From positions 179,616 through 243,615 of the forward strand of contig JBFMHP010000001.1 of NCBI GenBank assembly GCA_040752855.1: a DNA stretch of 64,000 nucleotides, read 5' to 3'. Below the pieces are notes generated by a model. The model saw nothing but the letters and a program-made list of their open reading frames with translations, had not been told where the DNA came from and did not search any database. Below, piece after piece: positions 1 through 9,139 of the stretch. The position numbers and the translations under genes were made by a program. Each line of letters starts with the position of its first letter. Within the stretch, counting starts at the first letter, position 1. This DNA is from JBFMHP01 sp040752855. GTDB lineage: Bacteria; Pseudomonadota; Gammaproteobacteria; RBG-16-57-12.

Positions 1-30
1 TGATCAAGTGGCAGCATTGAGGCGCAAGGC

Positions 31-116
31 CAAGGGAACCTCTGATTCATTGGAGGTTCCGTGCGGCGCAGGGATATGCTCTGAAAATTCCAGGATGGAG
101 TGATTCAGAGCTTCCC
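31..116 (-). repeat. Dispersed MITE-like repeat, copy A
   Basis: Read on the minus strand, this stretch matches 9495-9566 almost base for base, starting GGGAAGC and running through a TCCATCCTGGAATT core to AATCAGAGG and CCTTG. Copy A carries about 14 extra bases in the middle. The core is an imperfect palindrome, and positions 36-43 and 53-60 form a second hairpin (GGAACCTC/GAGGTTCC). A shorter related copy lies at 7841-7884. The rest of 1-179 shows no gene. Confidence 0.65.
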
Positions 117-179
117 TCGAAGATATCGCGTATTGACCAGACCGGCCGCGCGAACGGGAGTTACGCCCAGGAGATTTTC

Positions 180-1331
180 CTATGTGGGCAATAATCCGCC
201 CCTGGAGCGGTACATCAAGTGATCGGCGTGGCGGACCAGGGCATCGAAATCCTCGCCGTCATCGGGAAACAGGCTGATGCCGATGCTCGCCGAGAGTTTC
301 ACCGCGCGGCCCTCCAGGGCGAAGGGCTTGCTGAAACAATCCCGCACCTTGCCGGAAAGCTGCTCGGCCTCGGGGGTGCCGTCGACGGCTTCCATGATCA
401 CGGCGAATTCATCGCCGCCCAGGCGCGCGACGGTGTCTTCCTCGCGCAGGGCGCCGGTCAGGCGTGCGGCGACCTGGCGCAACAGCTCGTCTCCCGCGAC
501 GTGGCCATAGCTGTCGTTGATCTGCTTGAAGCTGTCGAGATCGATGATGTACACCGCCGCCTTGCTCCGCTCGCGCCGCGCGCGCTGGATGGCGTGGCGC
601 AACCGCGCGGTGAATAGCAGGCGGTTGGGCAGGCCGGTCAGGTTATCGTGGTGGGCGAGAAAATCGAGCCGCCGCATCATTTGATCGATCTCGCCAAGCT
701 CGGGCTTGGAGCCCATGCTGTCCATCATGGCGATCGCCTCGGTCTCGGCCAGGGATTGGCGCAGCCGCTCGCGGATCAGCTCCGACTGCTGCATATAGAC
801 CAGCAGACGCAGCTGGTCATCGATCATCCCGGCGCACTCGGCCAGCAGCGCGCGCGAGTTCTCGGCCCCCCCGCTCCGGCGGCCGCCGACCAGGCAAAGC
901 ATGCCGAAGGGTTCGCCGTCGCCCCAGTTCAGCGGATAGCCGATATACCACGCGCCGTGCGCGGCATCGGGGCTGTAGACGTAGCTGTGGAAACGCTGCA
1001 TGCGCTGCTTGATGAAGGCCTCGTACCAAGGCGCGGCGCGCGCCGTGATTTTCCGGCCCGGCTTGAAGGAGTTGCCGGTGTTCGCCGCCACGATCTCGTC
1101 TTCGTCCGGCCGTGATCGCACAATCATGGCCTCAGTGACACCCGCCAATCCGGTCAGAAGATCCAGGAAGCGCTGCCATTTGTGCAGCACGTGCTTGGGG
1201 ATGTCGGGTTTCGCGATGCGCGACTGGCTGCCTCGGGGCGCCCCGCTGAGCATGCCGCCCTGCATGGCGTCTTGCGCCGCGATCTTCTTTTTGATTTCAA
1301 ACTGAGCGCGCCGGATGTTTTGTTCCTGCAT
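180..1331 (-). CDS. Diguanylate cyclase with GAF-like N-terminal sensor
   Basis: This 383-residue protein should make cyclic-di-GMP from two GTP. The C-terminal GGDEF domain spans about residues 228-378, with the intact signature GGDEF at 305-309. An inhibitory RxxD site (REED, 296-299) lies five residues before it, so product inhibition is expected. Residues about 55-200 look like a GAF-type sensor (inference), followed by a short helical linker. No signal peptide or membrane segment is visible, so it is probably cytoplasmic. The start is well supported: AAGGAGG lies seven bases before the ATG. It lies just downstream of a PilZ-like gene on the same strand, which fits a c-di-GMP module. The sensed signal is unknown. 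Confidence 0.9.
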   Translation of the reverse strand: MQEQNIRRAQFEIKKKIAAQDAMQGGMLSGAPRGSQSRIAKPDIPKHVLHKWQRFLDLLTGLAGVTEAMIVRSRPDEDEIVAANTGNSFKPGRKITARAAPWYEAFIKQRMQRFHSYVYSPDAAHGAWYIGYPLNWGDGEPFGMLCLVGGRRSGGAENSRALLAECAGMIDDQLRLLVYMQQSELIRERLRQSLAETEAIAMMDSMGSKPELGEIDQMMRRLDFLAHHDNLTGLPNRLLFTARLRHAIQRARRERSKAAVYIIDLDSFKQINDSYGHVAGDELLRQVAARLTGALREEDTVARLGGDEFAVIMEAVDGTPEAEQLSGKVRDCFSKPFALEGRAVKLSASIGISLFPDDGEDFDALVRHADHLMYRSRGGLLPT

Positions 1332-1363
1332 ACCGCCACCTCCTTATCTCTGTCACTGTTGAA

Positions 1364-1789
1364 CTATATGCGCGCACCGGCCCCTGACCGCCCTGGCGCG
1401 CGGCCGAAGACTCGGATCCGCCCGGCGGCGGGGAGGGTTTCGCGCGGTTCGCGCCTGCGATACAGCTCCGTGAGCAGCTCGAGCAATCGGCGCACCTGAC
1501 TGCCAAAACGATGGTCATAGGTCAGCCCGAGCCCTTCCTCGGAACTCGCCGTCACAGCGGCGGCGACCTGGATCTCCTTTTGGCCTTCCGGCGTCGGCAC
1601 GCTGAGCCTGACCTCGAGCGGGGTGTGCTTGGGATAGGTCAACGGCCCGGAGGCGATCTTCATACCGATCAGGCCGATGTAAAGCGGCCGGCAGCTCAGC
1701 ACTTGGGTGTCGTTGTGGTAAATCATCAAATGCACATCGCTGTACGGAAGATCATCGCGATTTTCGGTTAAGGGGGCATACATCGTCAT
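1364..1789 (-). CDS. PilZ-like c-di-GMP receptor candidate
   Basis: This protein of about 141 residues has the length and beta-rich pattern of a PilZ domain. An internal ATG at 1789 is preferred over the upstream one at 1840 because AGGAG lies eight bases before it. The typical N-terminal RxxxR c-di-GMP-binding motif is not obvious, and the DxSxxG element appears as a looser segment around YIGLIGMKI, so ligand binding is uncertain. It precedes the diguanylate cyclase by 32 bases on the same strand, probably in one transcript. It may be a PilZ variant that binds a partner protein rather than c-di-GMP. Confidence 0.6.
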   Translation of the reverse strand: MTMYAPLTENRDDLPYSDVHLMIYHNDTQVLSCRPLYIGLIGMKIASGPLTYPKHTPLEVRLSVPTPEGQKEIQVAAAVTASSEEGLGLTYDHRFGSQVRRLLELLTELYRRREPRETLPAAGRIRVFGRAPGRSGAGARI

Positions 1790-1958
1790 GACAAGCTCCT
1801 CATTCACATGTTTTCGCGGGACACACGGGGGATGGCTCAACTTCTTGAGCGTTCATTAGTTTTTAACTATAGACAGGGCGTCTGGCGAGATATATAGGCG
1901 CCGGACTTATTCAGGAATAAGAGAAGTTCCTAGCAATATCACAAATTGCGTGCATAAA

Positions 1959-2603
1959 TCAGGCCTCGATCACGCCGCTGCGTATCGCCAGGCGGGTCAA
2001 CTCGGCGGCATTGCGCAGCTTGAGTTTCTTCATGATGTTGGTCTGATGCACACCGACCGTCTTCGGGCTGATCGAGAGGATGTCGGCGATCTCCTGCACC
2101 GATTTTCCCGCCGCCAGGTCGCGGAAGATCTGGAACTCGCGCTTGGAGAGTTGCTGCACCGGATCGCCGGAGGCCGAACGCGGATTGAACAGGTTGGGCA
2201 CCAAATGGTGATTGAGGAATGACAGTCCCTGCGCCACCTGGCGCACGGCCTCCAGCATCTGCGAGGCGGCGCTGCTCTTGGTGAGGAACCCCGCCGCCCC
2301 GGCCTCCACGGCGCGTTTGACCATGGTCTGGCTGTCGTGCATGGAAAAGACCAGGATGCGCGCCTCCGGATCCTTGGCGCGGATGCGGCGGAGGGCCTCC
2401 AGGCCGCCCATGCCGGGCATGTTGAGGTCGAGCACCACCACGTCGGGCTGCACGCTGGTGTACTTTTGGCAGGCCGCCTCGCCCGAATCCAGCTCTGCGA
2501 CCACGCGCACATCGGGCGCGCCTTCCAGCAAGCGCCGGTAGCCGTCGCGCACCACCGGATGATCGTCCACCAGCATGACGGTGATCTCGTCTCTCTTCTT
2601 CAT
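1959..2603 (-). CDS. NarL/LuxR-family response regulator
   Basis: This 214-residue DNA-binding regulator has an N-terminal receiver domain with the acidic pair at D13-D14 (LVDDHP) and the phospho-acceptor D59 in VVVLDLNMPG. A C-terminal LuxR-type helix-turn-helix lies at about 145-210. The start at 2603 (MKKRDEI) overlaps the stop of the sensor kinase by four bases, so the two are translationally coupled and form a cognate pair. Longer readings upstream run through the kinase in another frame and are not real. The regulon cannot be told from sequence; the nearby nnrU suggests, but does not show, a link to nitrogen-oxide respiration. Confidence 0.9.
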   Translation of the reverse strand: MKKRDEITVMLVDDHPVVRDGYRRLLEGAPDVRVVAELDSGEAACQKYTSVQPDVVVLDLNMPGMGGLEALRRIRAKDPEARILVFSMHDSQTMVKRAVEAGAAGFLTKSSAASQMLEAVRQVAQGLSFLNHHLVPNLFNPRSASGDPVQQLSKREFQIFRDLAAGKSVQEIADILSISPKTVGVHQTNIMKKLKLRNAAELTRLAIRSGVIEA

Positions 2604-5146
2604 ATTGAAATCGCCTCGTTGTGCACACGGCACGGCAGCATCGCCTCGACGCAGAATCCGCCCTTCTGGGCGTTGCAATAGGAAAACTCGCCGCCCGCCG
2701 CAAGCACGCGCTCGCGCATTCCGGGCAAGCCGAAGCCCTTGCCGGTGGAGTGTCCCGACATGAGTCCGACACCGTTGTCTTCGATACGCAATTCGACGCG
2801 GCTGCCATCGTCGGCGCGATTCAGGCAAACGGTGACCTCGGTGGCCCCGGAATGTTTCGCTACGTTGGTCAGGCCTTCCTGGATCATCCGGTAGAGGGTG
2901 ATGTTGAGCTCCTCCCCGAGATCATCCAGATCGTCGCCCATCACGAGTTCGCAGTCGATATGCGGATGCTGTTCGCGCCACTGTGTGACCAGCTCGTGCA
3001 CGCTCTCGCCCAAACCGAGATCATCCATGACGCTCGGGCGCAACCGATGGATCAGCGTGCGCACGCCTTTTTGCATCTTGCTCACGCAATTGACGATCAC
3101 CTGCGCGCTGTCACGGATCTCCGGCGCGATGCCGTGGTTGTGTTCGGCAATCGTATGGGCATGGAGATTGATCGCGGTGAGCAATTGGCCGAACTCATCG
3201 TGCAACTCGCGGGCGATCGCACGCCGCTCGCGCTCCTGGATTCCGAACAGCCGCTGGGTGAGGTCACGGTTCTGCGCCAGCAGTTCGCGCGTCATATTCT
3301 CGGCCATCTTGCGTTCATGGACATCGGTGATCAGGGCGTAGATGCCGTCGACTCTCCCCTGTTCGCCGATGTGCGGCACATAATGGATCGACACCCAGCG
3401 TCTGTGCCCGCCCTTGACTGTCGACCAGGCATCGAACAGCACCGGCTGTCCGGCGAGGGCCCATTCGCGCTGGAGGCGGGTGTTTTCGAAGGCCTCCGCG
3501 CCAATCACGTCTCGAACATGCATGCCGATGATTTGTTGCGCCGAGACCCCAAACCATTCGGCGTAGCGGCGATTGACGAAGCGGTAGCGCAGGTCGCGGC
3601 CGTAGTAGGCGATCAACGCCGGGGCGTTTTCCGTCACCAGGCGGTAGTCCTGCTCGCTTTTCGCCAGAGCATCTTCCATGCGCTTGCGCTCGGTGATGTC
3701 CTTGACGATGGCGAGGAAGCACATCTCATGATTGATGTCGATGATTTCGGCCGATGCCAGTCCCGTGAGCACAGCACCGTTTTTGACCCGGAACGCGCAT
3801 TCCACGTTCGTCACGCGCCTATTCTTGAGGATCTGGTCGATCAGGGCGGAGCGCTGTGCAGTGTCCAACCACAGGTCAAGCTCCGCTGTCGTCTTGCCAA
3901 GAACCTCGGCACGGTCATAGCCGGTGGCGCGCGTGAAGCCCTCGTTCACATCCAGGATCTTGCCGTTGCGCGAGGAGGTAATGATGATGGGATCGGGTGT
4001 GGCATGGAACACCTTGGAGAATTTCTCTTTGGACTCCGCGATCTGCGCCCGGCTCTTGATGAACACCCACAGCAGGAAAACAATCATCAGCTCGGCGGCG
4101 ATGGTGGTGAACATGATGGCGAAATTGTGCGGCGCCACATAGGCCTTGATCTCGGCCTCCTCCATTTCGCTGGCGATCCCCAACCCCAGCGCCTCGTCCC
4201 ACAGCCACGCCCCCACCACCGGCACACCGCGATAATCGCGATAGCTCTTCCAGCTCGCGCCGGCGCCGCCCTCGAAGGCCCTCTGTGCCATCCGGGTCAG
4301 CGGCCGCTCGCCCCCGGGGGGTGGCGGGTGGCCCGCCTCGGTCAAATTGATCCCGGGATCGAGCAGCCGGATATTCAAGATCGAATTGGCCCCCGGCGCG
4401 AGCAGCCCCATCTCGCGCAACTGCGGAGTAAACCGTGTGCGGCTGATCATGAGCGCCTGGTTGTCGAAGGCGTAGGTCTCGCCGCTGGCGCCGATGCGGG
4501 AGCGCTCGAACAGTTCGGTGAAATCCTGGGTCGGATCGAGGCGAAAGACCAGCGCGGCGATGATGCCGCCACCCTTGTCGTAGATCGGCGCGCCGACGAA
4601 CATGGTGGATATCCCGCGGCGCAGCTCGCCGTCTTCATCCACCAGCTCGATCTCCGACTCCATCGGCAAAGTCACGGCCGCACTGCCGGAGAAGACATCG
4701 GCCAGAAACAGCGGCCTTTGCGTCAAGATGCTGGTTTCGCCGATCAGCTCATTGCGCAGGGAGGCGATGACGCGGTAATCGCGCCCGATGATGCTGTATC
4801 CCTGATAGTTGCGCTGGGCGTAGACCGGCTGCAACAGCTCGCGCAAGCGATCCTGCAAGGGGGACTTTCGCAGGCCCGAGGGGGTTTGGGGGCCGGCCAG
4901 CAAACTGCGCGTAGCCTGGACCACCTCGGGCGACGTGGCCCAGGCCGCGGCCACCGCCTGAAATTCGTTGGCCCAGCTCTTGAAGGCCTGGTAGGTGACG
5001 TCGATCTGGGTGCTGAGAAACGCAGTGATCTGCTTGCGCTCGTCGCGCTCGATGCGCTTGGCCAGCCACACGGCGCTGGTGGCAAGCAGCAGCATTACGA
5101 TCAGAGACAGCGCGATCAATCCGCGTTTCTGGAGCAACAGGCCCAT
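2600..5146 (-). CDS. Membrane sensor histidine kinase (NarX/UhpB type) with two PAS domains
   Basis: This 848-residue kinase begins with a transmembrane helix at about residues 8-27. A large periplasmic Cache-like sensing region follows to about residue 325, then a second membrane segment. Two PAS domains come next (about 370-490 and 500-620), and a HisKA_3 dimerisation domain with phospho-acceptor H649 in ARELHDEFG. The HATPase domain shows the N box (LTNVAKHSG) and G1 box (EDNGVGL). The start at 5146 is chosen because the hydrophobic segment follows at once; an in-frame ATG at 5248 would overlap nnrU by 40 bases. It is coupled to the response regulator downstream. The ligand is unknown. Confidence 0.88.
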   Translation of the reverse strand: MGLLLQKRGLIALSLIVMLLLATSAVWLAKRIERDERKQITAFLSTQIDVTYQAFKSWANEFQAVAAAWATSPEVVQATRSLLAGPQTPSGLRKSPLQDRLRELLQPVYAQRNYQGYSIIGRDYRVIASLRNELIGETSILTQRPLFLADVFSGSAAVTLPMESEIELVDEDGELRRGISTMFVGAPIYDKGGGIIAALVFRLDPTQDFTELFERSRIGASGETYAFDNQALMISRTRFTPQLREMGLLAPGANSILNIRLLDPGINLTEAGHPPPPGGERPLTRMAQRAFEGGAGASWKSYRDYRGVPVVGAWLWDEALGLGIASEMEEAEIKAYVAPHNFAIMFTTIAAELMIVFLLWVFIKSRAQIAESKEKFSKVFHATPDPIIITSSRNGKILDVNEGFTRATGYDRAEVLGKTTAELDLWLDTAQRSALIDQILKNRRVTNVECAFRVKNGAVLTGLASAEIIDINHEMCFLAIVKDITERKRMEDALAKSEQDYRLVTENAPALIAYYGRDLRYRFVNRRYAEWFGVSAQQIIGMHVRDVIGAEAFENTRLQREWALAGQPVLFDAWSTVKGGHRRWVSIHYVPHIGEQGRVDGIYALITDVHERKMAENMTRELLAQNRDLTQRLFGIQERERRAIARELHDEFGQLLTAINLHAHTIAEHNHGIAPEIRDSAQVIVNCVSKMQKGVRTLIHRLRPSVMDDLGLGESVHELVTQWREQHPHIDCELVMGDDLDDLGEELNITLYRMIQEGLTNVAKHSGATEVTVCLNRADDGSRVELRIEDNGVGLMSGHSTGKGFGLPGMRERVLAAGGEFSYCNAQKGGFCVEAMLPCRVHNEAISI

Positions 5147-5208
5147 AGGGGTCGTGTCCTGAACATTGGTGGCCTGGTCGAGTGGCAGGGCGATCTGCTG
5201 CGCATCAC

Positions 5209-5763
5209 TTATATCACCGCCACTCCAAACAGATAAGGATGCAGCCATAACAACACCGCGTACACCCCGAGGCTGATGGCAGCCGTCTTCGCCTCGCCGG
5301 CCAGGGGATAGCGCAGCGTGGACTTCTCCGCCCCGCGCCGGTTGGCCGACCACATGTCGTAGAGCGCGTAGAGCAAGAATCCGCCGAACAGCAACAGCGC
5401 GGCCTGGTCGCCATTGTTGAGCAGATGGGCGAGGGCCCACAGCGTCACGCCCCAGAGCATCGGGTGGCGGGTGTAGCGCTTGAGATTCGAGGGGGCATCC
5501 TTGGCCACAAGACAGTAAATGGCCAGGAGCATCAGCGGCGCGGCGGCGTAGCGGCCCCACGCGGGCGTCTGCCACACCTCGACGACCGGCGCGCGTGCCA
5601 TGCCCCAGATCAGCAGCACGAAGCCGGCCAGCGAACCCACGACAAAAAATCCCTGGTAGGCCTTGGCGCCAAAGGCCGCGATCAGGCCACGCCTGAGCGC
5701 GGGGGCCGTGGGGATCAGGTGAACGGCAAAGAACAAGGCCATGCCGACGATGAGCAACGACAT
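5209..5763 (-). CDS. nnrU: NnrU-family integral membrane protein
   Basis: This 184-residue protein has five or six hydrophobic segments and the characteristic NnrU stretch around HPMLWGVTLWALAHLLNNGD. NnrU proteins are found near denitrification genes and are related to the isoprenoid methyltransferase/NrfD-like membrane fold; their exact reaction is not settled. The ATG at 5763 starts directly with a membrane segment. It sits just upstream of the sensor kinase on the same strand, with a possible short overlap depending on the kinase start, so they may be cotranscribed. No nitrite or nitric-oxide reductase gene is present in this window. Confidence 0.85.
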   Translation of the reverse strand: MSLLIVGMALFFAVHLIPTAPALRRGLIAAFGAKAYQGFFVVGSLAGFVLLIWGMARAPVVEVWQTPAWGRYAAAPLMLLAIYCLVAKDAPSNLKRYTRHPMLWGVTLWALAHLLNNGDQAALLLFGGFLLYALYDMWSANRRGAEKSTLRYPLAGEAKTAAISLGVYAVLLWLHPYLFGVAVI

Positions 5764-5994
5764 TTGTCTACTCCCGCTATCATTCTTTATTGGTAGTCGT
5801 ATACACGGGCGGCGCTCACACTCCGGTCATGACCAAGGATGAATTTTCCAAGCCGCCCATAATGTCAGTTTAGATCATCTTCGCACCGGTATTGTGTAAC
5901 GTGTCAACCATCTATAGGTGGATGTCTCCTAGTGTTATGATGTCACGGTTTACGCGCTCGTCCGCGCATCTCGTTTGTCTTCCCGGAGGAGTTC

Positions 5995-6069
5995 ATGCAC
6001 CGGCATTCCACCAGCCCGACGGTCTGGATTGAAACCCCCGCTGGCGCGCAGCATGCGGGCGCTGAATGA
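5995..6069 (+). CDS. Possible 24-residue leader peptide ORF
   Basis: A short frame of 24 codons follows a very strong ribosome-binding site (GGAGGAG, three bases before the ATG). Its TGA overlaps the ATG at 6066 of the next gene in an ATGA junction. The peptide has no signal or membrane segment. The arrangement suggests a leader that delivers ribosomes to the following gene, whose own start lacks a clear ribosome-binding site. The rest of 5764-5994 holds no gene I can support and probably carries the nnrU promoter on the minus strand. Confidence 0.4.
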   Translation: MHRHSTSPTVWIETPAGAQHAGAE

Positions 6070-7394
6070 TGCGCGTACGCTCCGTGCTGAAATTCCTGGG
6101 GGCCGTGGCGGGGCTGATTCTCGTCGCCGGCATCGCCCTCGGGTTCATGCTCAGCTCCCCCGCCCCCCTGGTCGCGCAAAAGCACCCGATCGATGCCGCC
6201 TCGGTGCTGCGCACCAAGGAGCTGTTGCTCAGCCTGCAGCGCGGCGTGCTCTCGCGCGGCAAGCAGCGCCAGGTGACCGCAACGGAGTCTGATCTCAACG
6301 GCATGCTCGCCATGGCGGAACGGGGCTTTCCACGGCTGGCGGGGCAGGCACGCATCGACGTGGACCGGGCCGATCTGACGCTTTCACTGCACGTGCCTGA
6401 GAATCCTTTCGGGGACTATGTCAATGTGCAAGCCGTCATCCCGACGTCCGCCGCGGGCCTGGAGCTGGAATCGTTTTCCATCGGCCATCTCTCGCTGCCC
6501 GGCGGCTTCGCCCGCTGGCTTGGCGAATGGCTGGCCAACCTGCTCTTGGGCGACGAGCAGGGCAGCGCCATTCTCGGGTCCATTCAGCGGATCGAGATCG
6601 GCAATCAGCAGGCCACGGTACACTACCAACCCATCCCGGATCTGATGCAGCGCCTGGCGAAATTCAGGACGCGGGTGAAGACCGTGCGCGATGAGTGGCA
6701 ATTGCTCGGCAATCCGGCGGAGGTGAAATACTATTTCACCGAATTGTGCCGCTACGGCACGGCGACCGCGCAACTGCCCGCGGTCTCGCTCGCGGATTAT
6801 CTGGGCATCGCCTTTACCCTGACGGGGGAGCGCAGCCTTGGGGATGAGGATCGGATCGACCGCAACAAGGCGGCGATCATGGCGCTGGCGATCTATCTCG
6901 GCAGCCATAATTTCGCCGCCTTCGTCGGCAACTTCAACCGCAGCGAGCTGGCAGCGTGCAAGACCCCGCGCAACGTTCAGCTCGCCGGGCGCGAGGATCT
7001 GCGCCTGCATTTCGTGTTTTCCGCCGCGCTGAAGGTCCTCGCCGACAGCGGCGCGAGCTTCGCCATGGGCGAATTCAAGGAATTGCTCGATTCCAACCGC
7101 GGCGGCAGCGGATTCAGTTTCATCGACCTCGCCGCCGACCGCGCCGGCAACCGCTTCGCCGACCTGGCGCTCGATTCGCAGCAGGGATCGCGCCGGGTGC
7201 AGGAGCTGTTCGCGGCGCGCGCACAGGAAGCGGTGTTCTTCCCCGACACCAGCGGACTGCAGGAGAACCTCGACCAGGCCAGCTTCGAGCGGCTTTACAG
7301 CGGGATCGAAAGCCCGGCCTATCAGGCCGTGGTCGGGGAGATCGACCGGCGCATCGACCAGCTGGTGCTTTATGATCTGACCGTGACGCGCTGA
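6066..7394 (+). CDS. Membrane-anchored hypothetical protein
   Basis: The 442-residue product has a single N-terminal hydrophobic segment at about residues 7-29, then a long soluble region expected in the periplasm. I do not recognise the family. There are no heme, zinc or nucleotide-binding motifs; a pair of Cys appears near the middle (CRYG and ACKT). ATG occurs at both 6066 and 6069. The gene begins in an ATGA overlap with a 24-codon frame that has a strong ribosome-binding site, so it may be translationally coupled. It is followed 69 bases later by a ferredoxin gene on the same strand. Confidence 0.75.
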   Translation: MMRVRSVLKFLGAVAGLILVAGIALGFMLSSPAPLVAQKHPIDAASVLRTKELLLSLQRGVLSRGKQRQVTATESDLNGMLAMAERGFPRLAGQARIDVDRADLTLSLHVPENPFGDYVNVQAVIPTSAAGLELESFSIGHLSLPGGFARWLGEWLANLLLGDEQGSAILGSIQRIEIGNQQATVHYQPIPDLMQRLAKFRTRVKTVRDEWQLLGNPAEVKYYFTELCRYGTATAQLPAVSLADYLGIAFTLTGERSLGDEDRIDRNKAAIMALAIYLGSHNFAAFVGNFNRSELAACKTPRNVQLAGREDLRLHFVFSAALKVLADSGASFAMGEFKELLDSNRGGSGFSFIDLAADRAGNRFADLALDSQQGSRRVQELFAARAQEAVFFPDTSGLQENLDQASFERLYSGIESPAYQAVVGEIDRRIDQLVLYDLTVTR

Positions 7395-7463
7395 GGAGCT
7401 TGAAGAAATCCGATTTTATTGTAGGATGCGCCCACTTCATCAACCCTCCAAGCAGGTTTTGCA

Positions 7464-7841
7464 ATGCCGAAAGTCGTTTTCAGAAGTCCGCAACATGAAG
7501 AACACATCGTCGAGATCGCCGGCCGGGAAGGCGTCCCACTGATCAAGATCGCCAAGGAAAACGGCATCCCGATCGAGTTTGGCTGCGAAGACGGCGCTTG
7601 CGGCGCCTGCCTGATCAAGGTCACACGCATGAGCCCCGAGGGCAAGATCGGCTCACCGTTGACCAAAAAGGAAAAGACGCTGTTGCTCGAAATGGGCGAG
7701 ATCACCGAGCCCGAAATCGCGCGCCACGCCGCCGGGGCGCTGGAGTACTGCCACCGCCTGGCCTGCCAGATGCGCACGGGCGAGGCGGAGCTGCTGATCG
7801 AATACGACGAAGCGCAGGACAGCGACGGCGCCTTTTTCTAG
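7464..7841 (+). CDS. Plant-type 2Fe-2S ferredoxin
   Basis: This 125-residue electron carrier has the plant/bacterial [2Fe-2S] pattern: C41, C46 and C49 in GCEDGACGACL, with the fourth ligand most likely C101 (C96 is nearby as an alternative). The domain fills the chain apart from an acidic C-terminal tail. It resembles the ferredoxins that accompany nif or iron-sulfur assembly genes, but no such genes are in the window, so the redox partner is unknown. It is cytoplasmic, and the short spacing from the preceding gene allows cotranscription. It is followed directly by a repeat copy. Confidence 0.88.
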   Translation: MPKVVFRSPQHEEHIVEIAGREGVPLIKIAKENGIPIEFGCEDGACGACLIKVTRMSPEGKIGSPLTKKEKTLLLEMGEITEPEIARHAAGALEYCHRLACQMRTGEAELLIEYDEAQDSDGAFF

Positions 7842-7884
7842 GAACGCTGAATTATTCGGTCCTGGAATTCTCGGGGCTCGGCAC
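7841..7884 (+). repeat. Dispersed MITE-like repeat, partial copy B
   Basis: It begins at the ferredoxin stop codon and matches the first half of the repeat at 9495-9566 (GGAA.CGCTGAAT.ATTC then TCCTGGAATTCTC). The second half has diverged or been lost. Confidence 0.5.
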
Positions 7885-8004
7885 GCAAGATCTGGAATCA
7901 CCCGACCGTTGTACTACACTGAGAGGGGCGGCGGAAGTACGCGCCGTCGCAACAACCATGCGTTCATCAATACGCTCTCGTTTAATGGTAAGGGGGGAAA
8001 CATC

Positions 8005-8835
8005 ATGTTTCGCATCATTCTTTTTTCATTGTGTTTGCTGTTCAGCCATGCGCTCCTGGCCCAGGCGATCGATCCCGCGCCACTGCCGGGTTGTCAAACC
8101 AACAAGGATTGCGGCGCCGACGCGGCGCAATATTGCGCCAAGGCGGAGGGGCAGTGTGCGGCGCGCGGCACCTGCGCGGCGAAGCCCGAGTTCTGCATCC
8201 AGCTCTATGCGCCGGTCTGCGGCTGCGATGGCAAGACCTATAGCAACGATTGCGCGGCCGCGGCCGCCGGCGTGAGCGTCGGCGCTCAAGGAGAGTGCCC
8301 GGCCACACCGCCGACGCCGGCGCCGACACTCCCTCCCGTACCCCCGTCAGCGCCGCCGGCGGCCCTGACCGACCAAGCCTACATTGCTAAGGCACGCGTC
8401 GCGGTGCACACTTGTTTGGACAAGGCGCGCGAACCCGGCTGGGAGATCGTCCCCAGCGTTCACGTCGTCTCGGCCTGTTTTGCCGGCGGTTACATCACCG
8501 AGGTCAACTTCGCCAAACAAATTCGTTGCCCAAAGCGGGGACCGTGCCCGAAGGCGCCATCGATCATCGTGGCCACGGTGCAGTTCGGGTGTGACAATGA
8601 AATCATGAGCGCCAGCTGCGCCAACAATCGTTGCGCGAGCGATAGCGAGTGCAGCAGCGGCCAATGGTGCCGGATCGGCTCGACGGGTGAAGGACAATGT
8701 GTGGAGTTCGCCCAAGAAGGCGAGCGCTGCGAAGGCTTCGTACTGCCGGAATATCGCGAGCGCTGCGCACCGGATCTGACCTGTGTGTTCCCGCCGTATA
8801 TCGCAGACGCTCCCGGCATCTGCACGGCGAAATAA
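8005..8835 (+). CDS. Secreted Kazal-domain, cysteine-rich protein
   Basis: The 276-residue product starts at the ATG at 8005, preceded by a GGGGGG-rich ribosome-binding stretch, and has a signal peptide ending near HALLAQA. A Kazal-type motif is clear: six Cys spaced around YAPVCGCDGKTYSNDC, at about residues 55-97. A Pro-rich linker follows (about 98-118), then a second Cys-rich module with a disulfide-knot-like pattern (NRCASDSECSSGQWC). Kazal domains inhibit serine proteases, so an extracellular or periplasmic inhibitor role is likely but not proven. The next gene on the same strand is an EF-hand protein, and a retropepsin-like protein lies beyond. Confidence 0.85.
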   Translation: MFRIILFSLCLLFSHALLAQAIDPAPLPGCQTNKDCGADAAQYCAKAEGQCAARGTCAAKPEFCIQLYAPVCGCDGKTYSNDCAAAAAGVSVGAQGECPATPPTPAPTLPPVPPSAPPAALTDQAYIAKARVAVHTCLDKAREPGWEIVPSVHVVSACFAGGYITEVNFAKQIRCPKRGPCPKAPSIIVATVQFGCDNEIMSASCANNRCASDSECSSGQWCRIGSTGEGQCVEFAQEGERCEGFVLPEYRERCAPDLTCVFPPYIADAPGICTAK

Positions 8836-8844
8836 TCGTCATCT

Positions 8845-8869
8845 GGGCGGGAGCGCTCGCGTCCCGCCC
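8845..8869 (+). terminator. Hairpin after the Kazal gene
   Basis: GGGCGGGA and TCCCGCCC pair across a nine-base loop just after the Kazal stop codon. No clear T-run follows, so intrinsic termination is only possible. The rest of 8870-9139 is AT-richer than its surroundings and shows no gene; it probably contains the EF-hand gene promoter. Confidence 0.5.
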
Positions 8870-9139
8870 ATCCTCATGCATAATCGCAACAAGCGCCGCG
8901 AAAATTTCTCGCGTATATTTCCAGCATCTCACTCATCGAAGCGAACAATACGGAAATTTATTAGATCGCAGGATTTGCAAATCACTTCACAAACACATCA
9001 TCACTCCGTGGTCTATATATGTACCCCTGATGTAGAGCGATTTATCATCAGACAGCGTCTTTGGACAGCACACCCTTCGGTGTTGAAATGCCGAGACTAC
9101 CGTACCAACATCCTTCAAACATTGAGAGGAGTGGATGTC

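Noticed and set aside
2621..5236. Long plus-strand open frame of about 870 codons opposite the sensor kinase
   Set aside because: It has no recognisable domain and is the mirror of a clear histidine kinase in high-GC DNA.
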